A stretch of 49,697 nt of DNA from Spirogloea muscicola. Its lineage: Eukaryota > Streptophyta > Zygnematophyceae > Spirogloeales > Spirogloeaceae. The stretch lies in contig WELB01000198.1 of assembly GCA_009602725.1 (NCBI GenBank), forward strand, positions 135,251-184,947, in the 5' to 3' direction. Shown one piece after another: positions 34,301 through 43,059 of the stretch (position 1 is the stretch's first letter; every line of letters begins with the position of its first letter). Both the position numbers and the translations under genes were made by a program. The notes under the pieces are model-generated. The model searched no databases. It was not told the origin of the DNA and was given only the letters and a program-made list of their open reading frames with translations.

Positions 34301-37300
34301 CTACTCTAGCCTGCTCTAGGTTCCAGCTGTGTCAGCTTAGATGCTCCATCAGCCTGCTCAATTTGTGAGTTTTCGTTGTTGGCTAAGGTGCTGGCAATAT
34401 CTACAATCAGAAGAGCAGGAGGTGACACACATGGCGGAGTTATTAGTGGTGAAGGGTTTCGCCAGGAAGCTGCAAGGGCAGATGATGGAGCTAGCATGGT
34501 TGCACGCTCTCTAGATGAAGACCTGTCAACAAGCAAGGGTAGCCAAGCTGCCATAGAAGGAGGAGCAACTGAAGCATCTGGCCAGCTGCCAAGATTCCGA
34601 ACTAGGCTGTTTGCTGCAGAGTAAGTCAACACAGTACAGCTTTCCGTTCTTGCTTAGTACATTTCAGTGAGTGTTGCTTTGAGTCAGGGAATGCATGGCA
34701 CTTCTGCTCGCATGTGTAGAATTTGAAATTCACTACTCATCCAACATTGTCCCTGTTCTCTATCCATTCAAAGTGGTCATATTTACTTCTGTGCATATTC
34801 CTGCCTCTCGCAGGTGCCTGAGCTGGCTGCCAAACGCTGTGGGTGATCATCCAGCACACACCGACCTCATGCTGGCCCGCCAGCTGCGTATGCAGCAACA
34901 GTCACGCCAGGAGAAGAGCTTGGTGGACCCTTCAGCTGAAGATGAGGCTTTTCAGGCGGACTGGCTTGTCCTTCATCTTTCTGAGCTAGTGGCCCTTGCA
35001 TACCAGGTAGTTACTAAAACACCTACCCATGTGTGCAAATTGTCATAAAGAAGAGGAGGGCTCCCATAGAAGCATTGACCTGTAGCCTTCATGCCACTGC
35101 TTCCTAATGCGCCAGTGCCGTAAAGAAGCCTTGCAGCACACTCTGTTGGTGGACAAGGCTGCTAGTCGATTGCCTGGTGTTAATTTTCTCTTTAAAACTC
35201 GGACTGTAGGTTGCAACAGGGACAATGGAGCGAGTGAAACCTCTAGGCGTTTACACCCTTTCTACAATACTGTCAAAGGTGAGCACATTAAGAGCATGCC
35301 CAGATTCTCTGGAAGTACGTCACAGTGTCCAGCTTGAGGGGATGAATGGTTGCGCTGTCATGTGGATGATAATTGAGCAGTAGGATGGAGAGATGCAGCT
35401 TGCTGCCATGTGGCAGTCTGAGGCATTTCCTTACTTTCCTTAGTTATTGTTGAGCAGCTTGAAGCTAAAACTCTGCTATGCTTGCAGTTTTCTAGAGCTC
35501 ACGATCCTGACGTTGAGGGTCATAGCATTCTTGAGCAATACCAGGTAATGTATCCACACATGTGAACCTTTCTGCATGTAAAGCGTCTCATTGTCACTGT
35601 TGTTTGCAACTCATATATCAACAGGCTGGCTGCTCCAAAGTCACCCTAGATTGCAGGTTGTCATGAAGCTGGACTTAGTACTTGTTGACATCTCATTGCA
35701 TGTAAGCATAGAAGTAGGTAAACTTCAATTTTCTCTGAAAGGCAAGGCTGCAACAGTGAATTCTTGAAAGAATCTGCACCCTGCTGGAACTTCAGGGTTT
35801 GTTGTCTCTGTAGGCACAACTACTCTCTGCCCTGAGAACAGCTTTTGATGCCTCCGCTGGACCACTGTTGCTGTCGGCTGGAGCCAAGCTTGCGGCAGCG
35901 GTCAGACCCTAGCTCAAATTAGCAATTGATATTTACAGGCCTCCAGGCTTTTATCCATTAGATATGCAAATAATGATACATGACCATAGTTTCCATTCGC
36001 CCGCTGTTTGGTGTGCGCAGGGTAGTCATGTTGACAGCCTCGTAACTTGTGCAGTTGGTTGGAGATGCATAAGCTTACCTCTTCTATCTTGGTGCGTTAT
36101 GGCATAGATGATCATGACCGACATATCAGGTGGAAATAGAGGAGTGCTTCAGCGGCTTGTTGGACTCATGTCAAATTTGCTTATTGAGTGGGACAAGCTC
36201 GCCTATCCTTCGTTTGCTGAGTGGGTTGGATCAAAGGCAAGTCAGCTGTACAAATTGTGATGCTCAGGGTGTAGCTTAGCTGCAATTGCAGTGAACCCTT
36301 GAGTTCAACCCCTTTATGTAATCTATCTCTGTTTGAGTGCAAAGTGATGTTTGATGGCCTTGAAAATCATCCTGACTTGACACAAAGGCTGCCACGCGAG
36401 TCTGCTACTCACTTGCTTATCAAGAATGACTTGTTCTCAACATGCCTGATCAACCTCCTTATGCAATCTGCTCGTCCACCTCATGGCCTTGTTGTTCTCA
36501 CACATGATACAAGAATCTGAGATGAAGCCATCTCGTCCTCCTCCACTGTGCTTGCACCTGTGAGCACAGGTGCAAATTGGTCTCTTGGTGGCCCTTGCTA
36601 GTGTGAAGTGCTTCACTATGACTGGACTTTATTGGTCGGATCTTCAATGCTCAATGCATGTCCCAGATAGTGGGGTTGCTCACGAGCGTCAGACCACAGA
36701 TGCCAAAGTTGTGCTGCCACTGTTACTGAAGCATTCATTGCTGCTAAAAGACTGCTGGATGGCCATTCTCAAGGACTACGCTTCTTTTCACATCCAACCA
36801 TCCTCTAAGGTGGGTAGGCGAAGTTGTCAGCTTTCAGATCACAACGCAATCTTCTTAGGCATCTGTGGTTTGTGTATATGGAGAGTGCACTAACATGCAT
36901 GAGGTGTTCTGTGCAACACCTTCTTTGGGGCTAGCTTATGCCAGTCAAAGCTGCTGTTGTTGCTGGCATGTGCTAGCAGCTCTCGATGTCTGATTGGGCA
37001 CATGCTGGATTTGCAGTCTACTACTGTGGCTGAGTACTTCTCTCATGAGCTTTGTCACTACAGATGGGCTATAAGCCATTTCTGCAGGGCACTCAGTCTC
37101 CAGCAGCAGCAGACGCGGTGCGGTTACACTTGGAGGAGGCGTGGCCAGTTGTGCTAGAAGCAATAACAGTAGGAGCTTATGCTAAGGGTAGTCCTGACAG
37201 CACTGACGTGGTAGACACCTATAACTTGATCTTGGACTCTGCTGACTACCATCAGCTATGGGCTTTGGCTCTGATGGTCCTCTGTGAGGACACTGCCCTG

Positions 37301-40300
37301 CAGGTACTTCTACCAACAGTGCCCAAGAATGACAGATTGTGCAATGGCTAACAAAGTTCTATCTTGACTATGCATCATGTACTGTGCGATGACCATGTGT
37401 GATACCAGGTGCGTTTGCCTCCTTCAAACCATGACTGAGTAAGCTGTCCTTCTTATGCAGACTCCAGAGACCCTCTCAACACTCGGGAGTATTGTGGCTT
37501 CAGGCAATGGGACCTTTGGAAGCTTTGCTGAAGCTGCTCCTCCTGATAAAGATTCTCAACTTCTGGCCCTGCGTGCTCTGCTGAGCCTTACCACACCCTC
37601 ATTCTGCTCACCAGAGTTCCTCGCTCAAGAGCTTTGCCAGGAACTATTTGAGGTAAGCAGGATAGTATACAAGCTCTATTTCACACAAGTTGCCAGAACA
37701 GTCACATAAGGATGGCCAGTTATAGACCAACTTTGACTGCTGCTTGGCTTTTGCGGATTGGCTGTGTGTGGATGAAGATGGAGGGTGGTTGGCTTGTGTT
37801 CTCCAGATTTTACAGGAATTGGAACTCGAGCGCACTGCCAAAATCAAAGAAGCTGCAGCTCTTCTTGTCAAACAGGTATGCGTTTGTATCTGGAGTGCTG
37901 TGTTGTAGCTGATAGCTGGTCTCCTTCAGCATATGAGAAGTATCAGCCACAATAAGAACATAGCATGAGCAATGTTATCGACTCTGAGGATACAGATGTT
38001 TAGTGTGGACGATTGATGTTTCTGCAGGTCATCATTGCTGTGCCATCCACATACTGGAAGAAGCGTAGTCTGGCATTAGCGGCGGCAGAGATTGGATTGA
38101 CTTTTTTCCATAGAAGCTTGGGAAGGTGAAAATCGTGAGACTAGTGCAGCAGAAGTGCCTACTACTCTGCAGAATGGCCATCAGACAGGGTGGCAAACCT
38201 TTTGCATCTTTCGTTCGCTAATTACAAGAAAAACACTGTGCTTCTTTACCTGAGCAGTACATTCTCCTGCTTCCACATCTCTGCTTTCGTTTTTGCAGTG
38301 ATGGTTTTCCTGTTGCGAGCACCCCTAGCACACCAGAAGATGAGGCTCTCCTCCTGTGGATGTATGAGGCTATGGAGACATTTGCAACGCGGCTTGACTC
38401 TCAGGTTTGATTTGTGGTTGTTGTGGTGCACTTTGAGGACTTTCACATGCTTCCAGGTGAATATGTGGCTATTTGCTGCTACCTGGCTATTGTGAGCCGT
38501 CTTGCCTGATAGGTGCTTGTCCAGCCAACTGATACAATTGTTGCCGCACACCAGGGTCGATGCTTGCTGGTGCCCCAATTACTCTGCGCAAGTTTGAGGG
38601 CCTTGAAAGTTGGCCCAACCGCCAACCTGGCATCTGCACAGAGCTTCATCATTAACCTTGCCAACCTTGCATCCTCAGATACAGGTACTAGCTTGTCACT
38701 TCCACTTCCTCCACCTCCATTGTCGATGCATTTCTCGACAAGGAAGTGTCATTGAAACAGACTCATCATACGCACAATTGGCATTGCCTACCTGGTATTT
38801 CTTCGGATGTGCATCATAAAGAAGGTGGACTCTGCAGATAAGGAAGAGCGCCCGTATGGTTGGGAAGGCCAGAAGGAGGAGGTCTGCTGTGCTTTGCTGG
38901 AAAGCCTTGGTGCAGCAGTGGATCGCATCATCTCAGGCATCTTCCGTCGGCCCAGCATTTCAGAGAGGAGTCGGCCTCAAATTGATGTTTATGGTGAAGT
39001 AGCAACGCGTTTGCCGGTGCTTCTGACAACCATGGGGATGCTGGCAACCTCCTTGACTTCGTCAACCAAGACAGAGACTGGAAGCCTCAGCCACATAGCT
39101 CATAAGAGATGTGTGGCCTGCTTTCTCTCAACCTTCACCTCGCCAAGCACACAGGTTGTAGCTATGAATCTTGTACAACAGTCAAGAGCAATTCGTAGAC
39201 GGCATGTCGTTCATGGATACCTGACAAGCTATAGCACTCATAACTGTGGTGCAACACCTGTTTCTTCCTGGTCTCGACTTACTGGAGTGAATAAGGATAT
39301 GCTTTGTGCAGGTACAGATGGCTGGGTGCAAGCTCTCAAAGCCTTGCTGCAAGCTGGATCTGCTGAGATTCCACGTGACACAAAGCACAGGTGGTCTCTA
39401 ATGTGCACACAAGCTCTTGCGTTACCAGCAGTGGAGCTTGTGTACAATGCCTGTCAGGTACCAAGCTCGACCTTGTAGTATAGTGCCTATGTTTCAGTGA
39501 GATGAGGATCATGAAACTGGAGAGCCTCCTTACTGTTTGCAGGTGTGACTTCTGGCACAGAAGCCCATCAGATTTTTTATTGGCTGTACTCTTCCTGCCC
39601 CAAGGACTTGTTGGTTACTACACTAGGTTGCTGATATTGCTTGGGCATGTGCTGTCTTCAAGCCCAACGAGTGCACGAGCTTGTTGCACCGTCCCTGATT
39701 GAAGCACTTGGCCATGTAGCTGCCTCTTGGAAGCACAACGGCAGGAGTGTTGGGGGAGGTCCTCAAGGTACTACTGCTCTTGCATAGTCTGGTGGAAGGG
39801 GAGGACGCACAGGTGGCTGTGCTTCTGCTGCTTCTGCACTGTGTGGTTGCTGTGTCCGGAGGCCAGTCAGGCCTGTCATCTGGTAGTGAAATGGTACGTT
39901 GCCGATACTAGCTTGCTTATCTTCGTATTTTGCTCCTTCACAAACTTCACAGTCGTGCTTCACCATCCTCATGATAAAGCGAGGCTAGTTGTTTAGCAGT
40001 ATTCCAATCACAGATGTGCCACTTGTCTTGCAAGTGTTCGTCTAGCTATTTGGCAGCTACTGCTAATCATACCCTCTGCTACAAGCAATACTGCAAAACC
40101 AGGGGGAGTCGTCTGGTGATTGACATTTAAGCATCTCTCCCTATTTCCTGACAGGCTCAGGCAGGCCTTGCATCCTTGGCCGTGAAGCTGGTGACGCACC
40201 TTGTAGCAGCTCCAACAGCTGCTCAACAATTTCGAACAGCGGTGGCCTCACTTGATGAACAAAGTCGGCAAGAGCTCCAGGTACTTTACCAGGTCATGCC

Positions 40301-42001
40301 CGTGGGATCTGCGTGGTCAAGTGGTAACAAAAGCAGCATGTCATATCTAGGCGGCTGCATGCTGCCGTCAATAATGCAGCAAGCCCAGAGGTGATATCCG
40401 AGCTAGTCTGCTCTTTTCATATGGTGCAGGCAATGATCAGGAGCTCGGTGCCACAGCAGGGACCTAGCGTGCCCACTGCAGCCATGAAGCCACCACTGCC
40501 GGCAGCTACAACTCCCTTCAGATTAGTGGTCCCTCTCCCGTCAGCACTAAAGCAGAGCCAAGTCGTGGACTTCCAGGAAGGCCATGACGACGAGTGGGAC
40601 GACTTTAGGTCCCCTTATGCTCCAATGTCGAGCAATAAAGGCGACCCTCTCGCATCAGCTTCTTTGCAGGGTCAAAGCTTGGATGTCCAGGAGGATAGGG
40701 ATAAGTCTCAAACCCTGGCTGCACCTGTGTCAAGTGAAGCAAGGGCAGCAACCGGGGAGCCTCGACTTATAACTGCTTCATATGTTGCAGCCCAAGACAG
40801 AAGCCCAGGCCAAGTGTCCTCCAAGGTAGAGCCTGGACCCTCTCAGGCAAGGCCACAGGGTGGGACTGAGCAGCAAGAGATCAAAGACGACTGGGATGAC
40901 TTTCAGACGACCGTGGAAGGCAGCAACATGCATTCCTCCACAGAAGACACTACTGCTGCAGGCCTATCAGCAGATACCGTCGATCATTTGTCCCTAGATA
41001 TGCAAGATGAGCCAGCACAGGAAGAGGTGGGGGACACCGTGGGGGTCCAAGATGAGGACTGGGATGACTTCTCATCAGGGCCAAGGGGTCCATCTACATG
41101 GGTCTCAGTTGAGCAGGAGAGCGCACAGCCCCAGACAAGCCCTCTGCTTGAGCAACAGCAGCAGCTACCAGATATCCTCGAGGCACACCCGTCAACAGCA
41201 TCTCTGACTCGGACATCTGACGAAGAAGAACTTACAGCTGCTGATGATAAGCTTACAGCTTCTGTTGATGCTACACCAGAGACTGGAGATGTAGCTGCAG
41301 CAGCTCCTATTGCTGAGGAGAAAGAGATATGTTCCACAACCATACATTCATCTGTGGCTGCTTCAACATCCTTGATTGAAGATAGTAATGCTCAGGAATG
41401 CCGAGGAGAAGTCAGGCAGCAACTTCTGCCACAAGAACCACCCGATGGTGACTTGCCGTCAGCAACAGATAGGCGAGCAAATGAATTCCCAGATGTTCTT
41501 GCGCAAGACTACGGTGGCGTGACAGAGAAGGTCGTGGACCAAGAGTGGCCAATTGTTGAGGAGGATACAGATGTGGAGGAGCGCCACGCAGTTGACGAAG
41601 TTGATCATTTAGTAGATGAGAGTTCTGTTTCTGAGGTGTTATTCTCTACTTCAAGGTCGTTTCATCTTGCAACCTATGCGAACCAGCTTGAAGGTGCTGA
41701 CATAATTCCCGAGAGAGAAGACAAGGCCAGTGAACCTCCAAGCGTACCCAATGTCCCATTAAACAACAACGGAGCTGCAAATGGACTGGAGGAAAACCTT
41801 CCCAATGTTCAGTCAGACAAGAAGGGAGCTGCAAATGAGTTGGAGGAAACCCTTTCTGAATTTCCAGCCCCTGCCCTCTATGAGCGAGCCCTTCTTCTTT
41901 CTGAGTTGGAAGTAGATGAGATGGTCCGTGTTGGGCAATCCTCCTCAACTATTGGCATGGATTCTTCTGAAGCCACGGTTGACGAGCGAACTGTGCCCTA
42001 A
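25304..42001 (+). CDS. SWEETIE: SWEETIE / HEATR5-family giant HEAT-repeat protein
   Basis: Family members (plant SWEETIE, animal HEATR5, yeast Laa1) act in trans-Golgi/endosome traffic with AP-1. I traced 48 exons, mostly 60-250 bp, whose phases join: 25304-25450, 25668-25881, 26118-26224, 26413-26646 and onward to 36108-36236, 36570-36809, 37064-37303, 37461-37652, 37807-37875, 38028-38125, 38299-38404, 38513-38684, 38838-39457, 39572-39626, 39663-39893, 40155-40280 and 40430-42001. The product is about 2,600 residues. Conserved stretches include GAIALALGCIHRS, TQQLVLFAPQALSVHSH, CPSRWLHLCRNV, DWLVLHLSELVALAYQ, YPSFAEWVGSK, LEEAWPVVLEAI and AVKLVTHLVAAP. The last exon encodes a disordered acidic tail with three WDDF motifs. 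Two frameshifts (32939-32942 and 39752-39756) interrupt the traced frame. The start ATG follows a GC-rich leader. Confidence 0.95.
26822..26863. repeat. 19-bp inverted repeat in SWEETIE intron 4
   Basis: Arm 1 (GAGGTTAACCTTCATGTGA, 26822-26840) and arm 2 (TCACATGAAGGCTAACCTG, 26845-26863) pair at 17 of 19 positions around a 4-nt ACTG loop. It lies mid-intron, away from the splice sites, and could fold as an RNA hairpin. Confidence 0.8.
27778..27845 (+). repeat. Direct repeat in SWEETIE intron 8
   Basis: AAATTACTGGCATATCAT occurs twice, at 27779-27796 and near 27818-27835. The copies are separated by tandem GCAAAT units. The first copy begins at the splice donor of exon 8. Confidence 0.8.
32861..33002 (+). 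other. SWEETIE: SWEETIE exon 26 with 2-nt CT frameshift
   Basis: The frame reads DLRPSIGRL and then meets TAA at 32944-32946. Dropping one CT of the CTCT at 32939-32942 gives GRLINYIILVLIAENCG, which follows the plant SWEETIE block GRLINAIV. It also ends the exon in phase 2, exactly what exon 27 (33156) requires. No GT-AG pair could remove the stop while keeping the conserved block. Confidence 0.7.
36237..36569 (+). other. SWEETIE: GC-AG intron in SWEETIE
   Basis: Exon 36 ends at GGATCAAAG and the intron begins GCAAGT, the usual consensus of GC-type donors. The acceptor CACAG ends at 36569. Phase 0 on both sides is consistent. The conserved protein runs from YPSFAEWVGSK into VQIGLLVALASVKC. 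Confidence 0.75.
36552..36575. repeat. Perfect 11-bp inverted repeat over a 3' splice site
   Basis: TTGCACCTGTG and CACAGGTGCAA are perfect reverse complements separated by AG. The acceptor of exon 37 (CACAG|GTGCAA, exon start 36570) lies inside the right arm. Confidence 0.85.
39572..39893 (+). other. SWEETIE: SWEETIE exons 45-46 with probable G-run frameshift
   Basis: Exon 46 (39663-39893) reads RVHELVAPSLIEALGHVAAS up to a run of five G at 39752-39756. After the run the original frame stops at a TAG (39785-39787), while the next frame continues EVLKVLLLLHSLVEGED to the donor at 39894. Removing one G joins the two halves and gives phase 0 for exon 47 at 40155. The start of exon 45 is less certain. 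Confidence 0.6.
40595..41071 (+). other. SWEETIE: Three WDDF acidic motifs in the SWEETIE tail
   Basis: DDEWDDF (Trp at 40595-40597), DDWDDF (40892-40894) and DEDWDDF (41060-41062) stand about 55-100 residues apart in a Ser/Glu/Asp-rich tail encoded by the final exon. Acidic WxxF peptides are known ligands of AP-1 gamma-ear and related appendage domains. Binding here is inferred. Confidence 0.75.
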
Positions 42002-43059
42002 ATGATGGGCATCCTTGCAGATTGATCTGCCATTTGCATCATCTGCATCAGGCACAGATGGATGAGCAATTCAGTGTCCGCTACATATGTGTTGATAGTG
42101 CCAGCCTGACTGATGCAGCATCTGAGGGCACATTTCCAAGAACTGTCTTGAGGCTTTTCTTCACTTCCGCCAGATTGCGTAGATGTGTCTGTTACTTTGG
42201 ATCAGAAAGAGAGAAAGACGAAGAGGTCTCATCCATCGATGCTGACGTGATGACATCATATGAGTTCAATGTACAAGTCAGCCTGTCGGATCTGTATGTG
42301 CTCACTCGTGGGTACTTAATTTCCCCTTCAGCCGGCTTTCGCATACTTCACTTTCGGCCCCTAGTACTATCCTTTGGGCTGGCCTCTCACAGGGGGCCAC
42401 CGATGGCTACTTGAGTCGCTGTGTGCTTTGGCGCTTTTCTGGCCTCTTCGAGCATTTGTTCATTCTCTTTCAGGGCTGGCCAATCCCAGCCATCGTCCTT
42501 CGCTGGAAGATACTTTCTATCACGGCTATTGGCTTGCACAAGAGCAGCTGTAACTTTCTCAAATTAGCCCTTCAGCAAAGGGCTTCGCTTTGTGTAGCCC
42601 CACTCTTTGCATCTGTGGTCTGGATTCCGGCCGCCAGCGTGGCAGACGCGCGCGTTTCTCCCTTCAACTCGCCCAAAAGGCGTCCTGGTCAGCGTCCGAT
42701 GTGGCGCCTCCGTGGCGTGCGAACACGACCGGGGCGCGCGTTACACTGGCGCCGGTCATTCCATATCACGCGCGACACGTACCCTTCGGCGCGGCCGACC
42801 GCCCCGGTGTAACCAGGCCCCACGACATCAGCAAGGGGACGCTCAGTAACCTCCAGTTACTGACGATGCAAGTCGGAACAGCTTGCGTAAACAGTGGAGA
42901 ACATTGGCCTCAGTGGGCCTTCCTTCTATTGCATGCGCACCACACGCGCCTTTTTCCGTGCGCGCGCCCCTTGGGCCGCCGTTCTCGCCACGCTATTCAT
43001 CAACGTCAGCGGCCACATCCACTTGGCAGCCGCCTCGTCGGGCCCTACCGTCGGCGGCC
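42002..43059. other. Intergenic with retroelement fragments
   Basis: Positions 42240-42320 carry a plus-strand copy ending LSDLYVLTRGY in which the stop is mutated to TTA, so a frame reads on. Hairpin tails lie at 42370-42400 (GGGCTGGCCTCTCACAGGG) and 42470-42497 (CAGGGCTGGCCAATCCCAGC). On the minus strand, 42890-42830 has a subfamily B end (GGTTACTGAGCGTCCCCTTG). Downstream SWEETIE untranslated sequence and the SNAP43 promoter must share this region. Confidence 0.6.
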
